The position numbers were made by a program, and so were the translations under genes. This document shows, in pieces, positions 27,371 through 35,589 of a DNA stretch of 51,347 bases. The stretch covers positions 1 to 51,347 of the forward strand of contig JAEEQW010000017.1 in NCBI GenBank assembly GCA_016285515.1, read 5' to 3'. The stretch is from Bacteroidales bacterium (GTDB lineage: Bacteria > Bacteroidota > Bacteroidia > Bacteroidales > BM520). The notes under the pieces were generated by a model. The model saw nothing but the letters and a program-made list of their open reading frames with translations, was not told where the DNA came from and searched no databases. Position 1 is the first letter of the stretch, and each line of letters begins with the position of its first letter.

Positions 27371-29704
27371 TCATAACTCTGACTCTATCCTGTATCTCCA
27401 GTAATTGTGCGGATCTGCAGGATTGTTGATACGTTCCTCCTCCGGCAGACAAGAAGGGAATGTATCAAGATTTGCCGCCAACCAGTCCTGTATCGGAAGA
27501 ATGGTCAGCATTGCCGGTGAATCAACGTGATGACGGATTATTTCGGAAATAATCTCAGGAGTGCATTCACTTGGAGCCTCACCTGAATATCCCAAGAAAT
27601 CATTATAATATTTTTGAACCAGTTTTCTGTCTTCCTGCCACCAGCCTCTGAGCGTTGAGGTGTCGTGAGAGCCTGTGGTACAGACACTCAAATACGGATA
27701 ATCTGCAGGATTACCGTAATCTTTTCCCAAAGTCTTGGGCATACGTTGTATATCAAGCGTCAAAATATGCAGGTTATGAAGCACTTCAGGAACACAGTCC
27801 GGTATCATTCCCAAATCTTCGGCACAGCACAGCATATCAGTGCATGATACCAGTTCAGTCAGTTTACTGTAGGCTTTCTGCTTCCAGAATTCGTTGTGAC
27901 GATGATAAAAGAAATCATTGTATATGCAGTCGAAAGCCTCTTTCTGAGCTTTTGGAAGAGTATTATACAACTGTGTTGTCTTTGCCGCAATGTAGGGATG
28001 GAACCTGTTTTTCACCTTTGTGTCTTCCATGAAAAGCATATCTGTACCCAATGGATTCGCATGAATTCCGGCATCGAAATGGAATCCAGCCACTTCCATT
28101 TCTTCAACAGTTAGAGGCAATGCGGGAGAAAAATGCCCCATAAGCCCCTTTGTCTGACCTGAAGGAATCTCCCAAATACGGAAGAATCCCAGCACATGGT
28201 CGATACGGTATGCATCGAAATATTCAGCCATCTTTGCAAGACGATTTTTCCACCACTTGTAACCGTCAGCTGCCATGTTGTCCCAGTTATAAGTCGGAAA
28301 CCCCCAATTCTGCCCATCTTCAGAGAAAAAATCAGGCGGAGCACCAGCTTGTCCGTCAAGATTGAAATAATGAGGATACATCCAAGTTTCCACGCTGTCA
28401 TGAATTACTCCTATTGGAATGTCGCCTTTCAGTGCCACCCCATGCGCATGTGCATAAGTATATGCCTCACGGAGCTGGCTGTCAAGCATAAACTGAATGA
28501 AATAATAATATTTCATCTGCATACCATATTCTTCAGACAATTCCAGCATTTCGGGAATTGTCTGATTATATGTCGAAAATTCTTCCCAACAACAATAATT
28601 TGTAGTCCCATATTTATCACGCAGAACACAGAATGCAGCGTATGGCTTGAGCCATACCGAATTCCGTTCAAAAAACAATTTATACTTCTGCGATTTTAAC
28701 ACTCTCCTAGCGTCACGTTCAAACAAACGTCTGGTATAATCCGCCTTCAGTTTATAAACTGTATCATAATCAACGTATTGTTGGTATGTTTCATTCCTCA
28801 TCTCTGCAATATGCAAATACATCGGATTCAACGCCATCACTGAAATAGGTGCGTATGGATACGAATCATGCCATGTTTTTGATGAGGTTGTATCATTGAC
28901 GGGTAACAGTTGGATAAAACTAAGTCCTTGACTGACAGCCCAATCGACCAGTTTTTTAATATCCAAGAAATCACCTATTCCGCAGTCGTTTTTGCTTCTA
29001 AGCGAAAAAACAGGAACAGCCACACCCTTATATTTCGGCTTTCCATAATTAAATCTCAAAGACGCGAGTTCTACTGTAACAGTCTCGTTATCAGCAATAG
29101 AAGGCAATTGTATTATATGATTTTCACCATTTTCCCATTCAATATCATCACCATGTTTTCGTATAATTTTAAATTCGATATGATTGGGAAGATTTACCGC
29201 ATTAATATTGGTACTCCATCGACATCCGAAATTAGAGCACATCAATTTTGCCTTTGATACATCCCAACAGCCAAGTTCCTCACAGTTGCCACTTACAAGC
29301 AAAGTTTCATCTTCCCGAATCTGAATTGCGGTAACCCTGATAATCAGTTCATTATAATACGCTCCAGCTTCAGTTGGGGAATCATCATGGTGAAAGAAAA
29401 CTTTAGTGAAAGGAGCCGTCATAAACGGAGAGTTGTCATCATTGCCCTGCCATTCATCATGAAATGTTATTTTTCTTTCATTTTCAGGAAGATGTACAAC
29501 TCTATAATCACCGGACTCATGTATTTCTGTATTATTGGCATTTCGCAGGAAATACCTATATCTTATGGTCTTCTGTTCAGGATAAGGCACTTCCGCTTTC
29601 CACCAGCCGTTATCCTCATAGTCCATCCGAATAATTTCATCATTCAGGATGAGACACATATTCTGTCCGAAGACAGTGTGGAAATTAATAAAAAAATGCA
29701 TCAT
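27371..29704 (-). CDS. malQ: 4-alpha-glucanotransferase (amylomaltase, GH77) with two N-terminal CBM20 domains
   Basis: About 777 residues. Two starch-binding CBM20-like domains (about 1-85, degenerate, and 95-200, with LLVSGNCEELGCWD) precede the GH77 catalytic domain, with DIPIGVIHDSVETW, the nucleophile region YRIDHVLGFFRIWEIP, the acid/base region CCAEDLGMIPDCVP and GSHDTSTLRGWW. It disproportionates alpha-1,4-glucans in maltodextrin or glycogen metabolism; no export signal is seen. The frame is open up to ATG 29749, but that region is a hairpin with a T-run. The family-like beginning MMHFFINFHTVFGQ favours ATG 29704 or 29701; ATG 29722 is a third option. It is 13 bases from the convergent helicase gene. 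Confidence 0.88.
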   Translation of the reverse strand: MMHFFINFHTVFGQNMCLILNDEIIRMDYEDNGWWKAEVPYPEQKTIRYRYFLRNANNTEIHESGDYRVVHLPENERKITFHDEWQGNDDNSPFMTAPFTKVFFHHDDSPTEAGAYYNELIIRVTAIQIREDETLLVSGNCEELGCWDVSKAKLMCSNFGCRWSTNINAVNLPNHIEFKIIRKHGDDIEWENGENHIIQLPSIADNETVTVELASLRFNYGKPKYKGVAVPVFSLRSKNDCGIGDFLDIKKLVDWAVSQGLSFIQLLPVNDTTSSKTWHDSYPYAPISVMALNPMYLHIAEMRNETYQQYVDYDTVYKLKADYTRRLFERDARRVLKSQKYKLFFERNSVWLKPYAAFCVLRDKYGTTNYCCWEEFSTYNQTIPEMLELSEEYGMQMKYYYFIQFMLDSQLREAYTYAHAHGVALKGDIPIGVIHDSVETWMYPHYFNLDGQAGAPPDFFSEDGQNWGFPTYNWDNMAADGYKWWKNRLAKMAEYFDAYRIDHVLGFFRIWEIPSGQTKGLMGHFSPALPLTVEEMEVAGFHFDAGIHANPLGTDMLFMEDTKVKNRFHPYIAAKTTQLYNTLPKAQKEAFDCIYNDFFYHRHNEFWKQKAYSKLTELVSCTDMLCCAEDLGMIPDCVPEVLHNLHILTLDIQRMPKTLGKDYGNPADYPYLSVCTTGSHDTSTLRGWWQEDRKLVQKYYNDFLGYSGEAPSECTPEIISEIIRHHVDSPAMLTILPIQDWLAANLDTFPSCLPEEERINNPADPHNYWRYRIESEL

Positions 29705-29751
29705 AAATCTTTTATTTTCCATAGAATAACCCAAAGACTTATGATGCATTT
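29694..29751 (-). terminator. Terminator-like hairpin with T-run over the malQ start
   Basis: Two 19-base arms (29733-29751 and 29694-29712) pair with one mismatch around a 20-base loop. On minus the second arm runs into seven T. It lies 20 bases after the cohesin-like gene and overlaps all possible malQ start codons. It may end the subtilisin-cohesin transcript, or act as an attenuator or start-site lock for malQ. Confidence 0.55.
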
Positions 29752-29770
29752 CTTAAAAAATATCAGACAA

Positions 29771-30307
29771 TTATTTTACTATGACATCAAAAGTTTTACC
29801 TTGTTTGTCACAAATTACACAATTGCTGAGTGTAATAACATGATTGGCAATGTTTTTCTTGGCTTTCAGCTTAAAGCTAACTAAAGCTCCACTGTTACCG
29901 GAAATATCAGTGCCAGGCATGGAATAGCACAACACTCTCAGAAAGTTGCCATTTTCAACGGCTTTAGCGACGATTATATGTTTGTCGCTAAGTCTTGAAG
30001 ACTTAGTTTCCGAACCGTCAACGAATGAGTATTTGTCACCGAGGACCACATCAAACTGATAACCGCTGACAGCCTGAACGTTGGACAGGTTGACAGTGAC
30101 ATCTATTGTAGAGCCGCTGACATTTGTGACCTGAGCCGAAATAACGTTTTTGCCGTTTGTTTGGTTATTCTGCTGATTCTGTCCCTGATTATTTGTCTGA
30201 CCACTCTGAGACTGGTTGTTAGAGGAAGAGACATTTGTACTGTTGCACATGGTAGTGCCAAGTATAATTGCCAATCCCATCAGTGCAATAAAAAGTTTGT
30301 TTTTCAT
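29771..30307 (-). CDS. Exported cohesin-like domain protein, probable envelope anchor
   Basis: 178 residues. Residues 1-20 are a hydrophobic signal (LFIALMGLAIILGTTM) followed by Cys21, which may be lipidated although Met at -1 is a poor lipobox. Residues 22-53 are an Asn/Gln/Ser-rich linker. Residues 55-178 look like a cohesin: DVTVNLSNVQAVSGYQFDV, a middle RLSDKHIIVAKAVENGNFLRVLCYS (split here: RLSDKHIIVAK, then NGNFLRVLCYS), SGNSGALVSFKLKAKK and a final HVITLSN strand. Cohesins bind dockerins. The gene starts 2 bases after the stop of a dockerin-bearing subtilisin, so the two are translationally coupled. I infer that it holds dockerin proteins at the envelope; direct evidence is lacking. 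Confidence 0.72.
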   Translation of the reverse strand: MKNKLFIALMGLAIILGTTMCNSTNVSSSNNQSQSGQTNNQGQNQQNNQTNGKNVISAQVTNVSGSTIDVTVNLSNVQAVSGYQFDVVLGDKYSFVDGSETKSSRLSDKHIIVAKAVENGNFLRVLCYSMPGTDISGNSGALVSFKLKAKKNIANHVITLSNCVICDKQGKTFDVIVK

Positions 30308-30309
30308 TA

Positions 30310-32934
30310 TTATTTGTTGTAAATAATGTTAATAATAGCAAAAATGTCAAGAACATTGACCTCACCGTCGTCATTCACATCTGCTGCATAGAATACAAAA
30401 GGATAAGGATTCTGTTCAAGCAGATAAGACACTACTGTCTGTATATCGTTAACATTAACGAGATTATCGCTGTTAGCATCACCTGGCAGAGCCTGATAAG
30501 CAAGGAATAAGCATTCCTCCAAAGGTTCTGAGTATGAAGATGCATTATAACGGATTTCAAGATAATAGCAATATTCGCCATTTTCAAGGTCATAGTCGGT
30601 ATATGTATGTTCGAACAGAATGTTAGCCAGGAACTGCCCATTTCTGTAAAGGACGTATGTGACATTTTCAGGACCTTCCCAAGTAATTTCAATGTCGTTG
30701 GTGAAAGGTGTGAGTGTCATTTCAGTAGGTGGTTCAAGGATTTGAGCTCCGCCACCTAATGCACAATTGAAATCAAAACTATATGTTTCACCTTCCATGT
30801 CAAGCAGTTCAATTGAAACAGGGACAGCCTGATTAGGTGTTGCGTCAGCACTCAGAGTGACATTGTAATGTGCATATCTTGTCACATCGTAGAAAAGGTT
30901 TCCGAAGAATCTGTTATTTGTGTTTATCGTCAGATTCTCGTAGTTTGTCGTCAGTGTGCCATAAACGCTTGGTGCAGTTCTGTTTCCGTCATTTGCGACA
31001 TAAACATAAATGTCAGCAGTTTCACCTGGGTCAAGCCTACCGTTTCCGTTACCTTCGCCGTCATCTACAACCACTCCAGCAAATGTTATTATGGAGCCGT
31101 ATGTCATGAGTTTGAATGAGGACTTGGACAGACTCTGGCCTTCAATTTCAGCCTCAATGGTAAAATTAATGTTTCTCTTTGGAATAGCATCTTCTGAGAT
31201 TTCAAAAGTGAAAGCATGATTAACACATACGGTGTCATGAGGACCGAAACCTGAGAAAACAGTCACAGAATCTATCAAGGTAACATATTCACTCTTTGTG
31301 GAAAGAGTTACAGTAGCTTCACCAAGAGGAGTATTTGTAGAGTTATACAGATACATATTAAGTGATACCGTTTCGCCAGGATTAAGTTGGTGGTCATTGT
31401 TTCCCTCAGCATCATCAACATACGCATAGTGGAATTTGACTGGGCCTGTTGTTATCTCATCTACCGCGGCCATCGCATCGATACGGCAGCTTCCTGTGAC
31501 ATTGCTCTTTGTAGCACTCAGTGGGACACCAGTAGTCTCAAGTATTTCATCTACTTCTGCAGGTGTAAGATCGTTATTCTTCGAGAGCATTAAGCACATT
31601 ACACCCGCAACGCATGGTGTTGCCATTGATGTACCACTCATGGTTGTATAGCCAGTAGTTCCGGAATAGTTTAATGATACAATATTAACGCCAGGAGCGC
31701 TGACATCAGGACGTATCAGACCAATTCCAGGATTATATGGATAGTCCTCAAAACCAGGAATTGACTGCCATGTTACAGGACCATGGGATGTAAAGTAAGC
31801 AGGGGAATCATCATAATCAACAGCGCCTACACAAACAACGCAGGATGTACCGCCAATAAGCGTCTGATCAGGATGCAGCCAAGGTGGTGGACAGTTACCA
31901 GGGACACGTACATTATTAGGCACAGGGAATTGCCACATAGAAGAACCCTCATTGCCAGCTGCGATAGCAGCAACGACACCAGCTTCAAGAGCATTGTTAC
32001 AAGTGTTTCTGAAAGCTACTCTTTCGGATTGGTTACCGCCGCCTGCAAAACCCAATGACATGCTGAAAAGGTCAGCACCGTGCTCCACTGCAAACTCGAT
32101 GCCACCAGTAATTTGTGCCAAGCTACCGTTACCGCTGGAATTCAAAACCTTAACACACATAAGCGTTGCATCAGGAGCCATACCTGTTTGAGTTCCTGCC
32201 GTACCGTCACCGCAGACAGTACCAGCACAGTGAGTGCCATGACCATAGTCATCCATAGGATTGTCGTCATTATTGACACAATCCCAGCCATGATGAGGAA
32301 ATTCGGGACCACCATCCCACAAATGGTCGGCGAGATCAAGATGGTTATAGTTGACACCAGTATCAATAACGGCAACTACCACACCTTCTCCTGTATATCC
32401 GGCTTCCCAAACATCATCAGCATTAACCTGAGTAATGTTTTGAGTCAGACTCTTAGTACCTTCGGCAGGTACAGGTATCTCATCATCAAAAAGCATATAC
32501 TGTTCCCTATTGAAACCTATAATCAAAATATCATCATTCAAAGCAAGTTCTTCGATAACGTCCTTTGTCACCTCACAAGTAATCATATTGGCAATCCAAA
32601 AAGATTTTACGTTCTCTACTGAATATGCTTTGCTCAGATTCTTGATTTCATCCAGTACAGATGACTGGGTTGCTTCAGAGAAACTCTTGAGTTCGTTCAC
32701 AACGAAGTTCCTCTTTTCAGCCTTAGTAGTGTAAACACTTGCTTTGCGACGCATTTCCTGCTGGTCGTACTGTGCTTTCATAATAATGTTCACACTGATT
32801 AGTTCATTACTGCCGCGAACTGACATTTCTTCGCGCAGTTCCTTTTCAATGACATCGGTCACAACCTCAGTCTGGCTGAAGCCGCAAAGGCCGAAAGTCA
32901 TCAAAACCACTAACGATAATAATAATTTCCTCAT
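30310..32934 (-). CDS. Subtilisin-like serine protease (S8) with C-terminal dockerin
   Basis: An 874-residue exported protease. Signal peptide 1-20 (LLLSLVVLMTFGLCGFS); an inhibitor-like propeptide (about 40-150); the S8 domain at about 168-495 with Asp191 (VIDTGVN), His232 (GHGTHCAG), Asn328 (AAGNEG) and Ser436 (GTSMATP); two beta-sandwich, CARDB-like segments (500-720); a fibronectin III-like domain (733-812); and a dockerin at 816-874 with calcium loops at 819-830 and 852-863. The catalytic set is complete, so it should be active outside the inner membrane. It has no T9SS sorting domain. It is 21 bases downstream of ruvC on the same strand and 2 bases before the cohesin-like gene, its probable docking partner. 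Confidence 0.9.
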   Translation of the reverse strand: MRKLLLSLVVLMTFGLCGFSQTEVVTDVIEKELREEMSVRGSNELISVNIIMKAQYDQQEMRRKASVYTTKAEKRNFVVNELKSFSEATQSSVLDEIKNLSKAYSVENVKSFWIANMITCEVTKDVIEELALNDDILIIGFNREQYMLFDDEIPVPAEGTKSLTQNITQVNADDVWEAGYTGEGVVVAVIDTGVNYNHLDLADHLWDGGPEFPHHGWDCVNNDDNPMDDYGHGTHCAGTVCGDGTAGTQTGMAPDATLMCVKVLNSSGNGSLAQITGGIEFAVEHGADLFSMSLGFAGGGNQSERVAFRNTCNNALEAGVVAAIAAGNEGSSMWQFPVPNNVRVPGNCPPPWLHPDQTLIGGTSCVVCVGAVDYDDSPAYFTSHGPVTWQSIPGFEDYPYNPGIGLIRPDVSAPGVNIVSLNYSGTTGYTTMSGTSMATPCVAGVMCLMLSKNNDLTPAEVDEILETTGVPLSATKSNVTGSCRIDAMAAVDEITTGPVKFHYAYVDDAEGNNDHQLNPGETVSLNMYLYNSTNTPLGEATVTLSTKSEYVTLIDSVTVFSGFGPHDTVCVNHAFTFEISEDAIPKRNINFTIEAEIEGQSLSKSSFKLMTYGSIITFAGVVVDDGEGNGNGRLDPGETADIYVYVANDGNRTAPSVYGTLTTNYENLTINTNNRFFGNLFYDVTRYAHYNVTLSADATPNQAVPVSIELLDMEGETYSFDFNCALGGGAQILEPPTEMTLTPFTNDIEITWEGPENVTYVLYRNGQFLANILFEHTYTDYDLENGEYCYYLEIRYNASSYSEPLEECLFLAYQALPGDANSDNLVNVNDIQTVVSYLLEQNPYPFVFYAADVNDDGEVNVLDIFAIINIIYNK

Positions 32935-32955
32935 AATTAATTAAACTTAATATAT

Positions 32956-33525
32956 TTATAAAATTCTTTCCGGATTATCCTTAATAAATCTGTCCCATGA
33001 CTTTTTGGAACTCATCATAGGAACTCCGCTAAGATTATAAGCATGACACAGTGCAATAGCGGTGGCATCCATGTCATCATATTTCGACTTTTCAACAAAA
33101 GGAATATTAAGAATCTTCGACACCATGTAGGCAACCTGCTGCTTTGCCGCATTTCCATTGCCAGTGATGACTTTCTTCACATTCTTGGGAGGATATTCCC
33201 ATATCTGACAATTATGCGCAATGGCAAATCCTATACAGCAGCCCAACACCCTGCCCAGTTTCAACATAGACTGAGGATCTTTGCCATATACAGGAATTTC
33301 AATTGCCATTTCGTCTATATCGTATGTTTCAAACAACGATGAAAGAAATCTATAAATCCTTTTGTTTTTCTCAATCTGGTCCTCCAAATCATGCAGGTCG
33401 AGAATGCCATTGGTATAGACCGTATATTTTGCACTTTCCTTGCGGAGAACACTATACCCGAAATTCAATGTCCCGGTATCAATGCCAAGGATTGTCTTGT
33501 TTAATGATTTCTGATTCGTTATCAT
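32956..33525 (-). CDS. ruvC: Holliday junction endonuclease RuvC
   Basis: 189 residues. This is the RuvC fold with acidic residues Asp16 (GIDTGT), Glu76 (AIEIPVYG) and the C-terminal Asp150/Asp153 of DDMDATAIALCH. Between them are GKDPQSMLKLGRVLG and the DNA-contact region KKVITGNGNAAKQQV. It resolves Holliday junctions in recombination together with RuvAB (not in the window). The start ATG at 33525 lies 6 bases after holA. ATG is the first plausible start; the extra N-terminal residues before TILGIDTGT are a little longer than in E. coli. Confidence 0.93.
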   Translation of the reverse strand: MITNQKSLNKTILGIDTGTLNFGYSVLRKESAKYTVYTNGILDLHDLEDQIEKNKRIYRFLSSLFETYDIDEMAIEIPVYGKDPQSMLKLGRVLGCCIGFAIAHNCQIWEYPPKNVKKVITGNGNAAKQQVAYMVSKILNIPFVEKSKYDDMDATAIALCHAYNLSGVPMMSSKKSWDRFIKDNPERIL

Positions 33526-33531
33526 AGCGGT

Positions 33532-34533
33532 CTAAACATTTATAATTCTATAAACCAATTCCTTAATAAGTTCCCCCTGAGTTGTGGAATTATTGTCCAC
33601 ACCCTTTCCTTTCACATCATACTCTTCAAGCAGAAGAAATATTGCCGATATTGATTTTGGGGGATAATTCGAAGCTGCAGCTGAATAGTCTCTGAGAAAA
33701 AAAGGATTAATACCGAGGGCTTTCGACAGTGTGGCACTTGACCTGTCATGGATGAAATGATATTTCATCAGCTTGGCGAAGAAACCGTACAGTACGCTGG
33801 TTATCATCGGCAGAGGTCCAGCTTTCTCATTATCGGCAAAATACAACGCTATCTGCATAGCCTTGCGCTCATTCTTTGAGCCAATGGCATTCTGAAGTTC
33901 AAACACGTTGAAATCCTTGCTTATTCCCACATGTTTTTCTATGTCGGATTCATCAATAGAACTCTTGTTAGGCAAAGCAATGAAGAGTTTTTCCAATTCA
34001 TTTGATATTTTCTGGAGGTCGGTTCCAAGATAGCTTCCCAAAAGCAGTGCTGCCCTTGGATTCATGCTGTAACCTTTATTGTGACAATACCCGATTATCC
34101 AGTCGGGAATTTGATTGTCGTAAAACTTAGGTGTTTCAAAGAAAACGGTTTTCGACTTGATTTTCTTTGAAAATGAGGTTCGTCCATCAAGTTTGTTGTA
34201 CTTGAAACACAAAACAAGCAAAGTCGATGGTGTGGGATTGTCAATATAGGATTCGAGCTGTTCAATTTTCTTGATATTCTGCGCTTCCTTTATGACCATC
34301 ACCTGATAAGTTGACATCATCGGATACTGTCGTGCCTGATGGATAATATCCTGAGGTTTAACATCATAGCCATACTGCACTACAAGATTAAAGTCACGTT
34401 CCGATTCGTCAAGCACTTCATTCTCGAACATATCGCTTATACGGTCAATATAATACGGCTGTTCACCTGACAGAAAATAAACCGGACTGAAATTCCTGTT
34501 TTTTATGCTTGTGACTATTTCCTCAAACTTCAT
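33532..34533 (-). CDS. holA: DNA polymerase III delta subunit HolA
   Basis: 333 residues matching the clamp-loader delta subunit: PVYFLSGEQPYYIDRISD at the N-terminus, VVQYGYDVKPQDIIHQARQYPMMS (two parts: VVQYGYDVKPQDII and HQARQYPMMSTYQVMVI), VLCFKYNKLDGR, ALLLGSYLGTDLQKISNELEKL in the middle, and the helical C-terminal collar. It opens the beta clamp during loading at the replication fork. It starts 2 bases after amn and ends 6 bases before ruvC, which indicates an amn-holA-ruvC operon. Confidence 0.9.
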   Translation of the reverse strand: MKFEEIVTSIKNRNFSPVYFLSGEQPYYIDRISDMFENEVLDESERDFNLVVQYGYDVKPQDIIHQARQYPMMSTYQVMVIKEAQNIKKIEQLESYIDNPTPSTLLVLCFKYNKLDGRTSFSKKIKSKTVFFETPKFYDNQIPDWIIGYCHNKGYSMNPRAALLLGSYLGTDLQKISNELEKLFIALPNKSSIDESDIEKHVGISKDFNVFELQNAIGSKNERKAMQIALYFADNEKAGPLPMITSVLYGFFAKLMKYHFIHDRSSATLSKALGINPFFLRDYSAAASNYPPKSISAIFLLLEEYDVKGKGVDNNSTTQGELIKELVYRIINV

Positions 34534-34535
34534 TA

Positions 34536-35306
34536 TTAGAATTTCAAATGTTTAACAGCTATACCGTTAGTAATCAAGTGCATAAGCGAATCTCTGCCTA
34601 TTTTCACATGTTCGGTGACAAATTTATCAGTGACGGCCCGATCACTTGCTTCGGTTTTGATACCCTCCTCAACCATAGGTTTGTCGGAAATCAGCAGCAG
34701 AGCACCTGTCGGAATGGAATTGTAAAAACCGACTGAGAAGAGTGTTGCCGTTTCCATATCGACTGCCATGACCTTTATCCTACGCAGATATTCCTTGAAA
34801 TTCTCATCATGTTCCCAAACTCTGCGGTTTGTGGTATATACAGTTCCTGTCCAATAGTCTCTTCCATAATCAGTAATGGTTTGAGAGATTGCCTTCTGAA
34901 GGCTAAATGCCGGAAGACTTGGAACCTCAGGAGGAAAATAGTCGTTTGAAGTGCCTTCTCCTCGGATGGCAGCAAGCGGAAGTATTAAATCGCCAACCTT
35001 ATTCTGAGCCTTAACACCCCCTGTCTTTCCTAAGAAAAGCACAGCCTTGGGATGAATGGCTGTAAGCAAATCCATGATGGTTGCTGCATTTGGACTGCCC
35101 ATACCGAAGTTGATCATAGTTATGTTGTCTTCAGTGACATTAGGCATGGTTTTGTCAAGGCCTCTTATATAGGCATTATATTCCTGTGCAAAAATTTCCA
35201 CATATTTCTGAAAATTTGTCAATAAGATATATTCACCGAACTTATCCAACGGTGTTCCTGTATATCTGACTAACCAATTGGCAACTATTTCTTCCTTAGT
35301 TTTCAT
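34536..35306 (-). CDS. amn: AMP nucleosidase (short Bacteroidetes form)
   Basis: 256 residues. It belongs to the nucleoside phosphorylase superfamily, with INFGMGSPNAATIMDLL, LGKTGGVKAQNKVGDLILP, AVDMETATLFSVGF and LISDKPMVEEGIKTEASD. It cleaves AMP to adenine and ribose 5-phosphate. It is about half the length of the E. coli enzyme and lacks the N-terminal regulatory domain, as is usual in this phylum. The GTG at 35315 is in frame, but ATG 35306 fits the MKTKEEIV start and follows the -7 element by 24 bases. Confidence 0.9.
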   Translation of the reverse strand: MKTKEEIVANWLVRYTGTPLDKFGEYILLTNFQKYVEIFAQEYNAYIRGLDKTMPNVTEDNITMINFGMGSPNAATIMDLLTAIHPKAVLFLGKTGGVKAQNKVGDLILPLAAIRGEGTSNDYFPPEVPSLPAFSLQKAISQTITDYGRDYWTGTVYTTNRRVWEHDENFKEYLRRIKVMAVDMETATLFSVGFYNSIPTGALLLISDKPMVEEGIKTEASDRAVTDKFVTEHVKIGRDSLMHLITNGIAVKHLKF

Positions 35307-35330
35307 TAAACACACTTAGATTAAGAAATG

Positions 35331-35338
35331 CAAATATA
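35331..35338 (-). promoter_or_regulatory. amn-holA-ruvC -7 promoter element TATATTTG
   Basis: A perfect TAnnTTTG on minus, 24 bases before ATG 35306. The subtilisin and cohesin-like genes follow in the same direction after short gaps and may be read from here too. Confidence 0.65.
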
Positions 35339-35562
35339 ACTTGTTTTTATAAATTATATAAATAATAATAAAGTTTTTTTCTCATTCACACAAAATCGCA
35401 AATCTATATACTTAGTTGAGCCATACGAAGATAAGATTCGCCTGCATTCAGGATTACAGGTATGAGTCAGATACTGAATATTTAGACGACAAATCAGGAT
35501 GAATTCTGAAGCCGTCTGACAATTTTCAGGCCCAAAAAATTCAAAGATGACCATAAAAATAG

Positions 35563-35586
35563 TAACTTTGCAGTTTTAATAAACTG
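35563..35586 (+). promoter_or_regulatory. mutS2 -7 element and leader hairpin
   Basis: A perfect TAACTTTG at 35563-35570 is followed directly by CAGTTT-TAAT-AAACTG (35571-35586), a 6-bp stem that would form the 5' end of the mRNA just before ATG 35590. Confidence 0.6.
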
Positions 35587-35589
35587 CTG

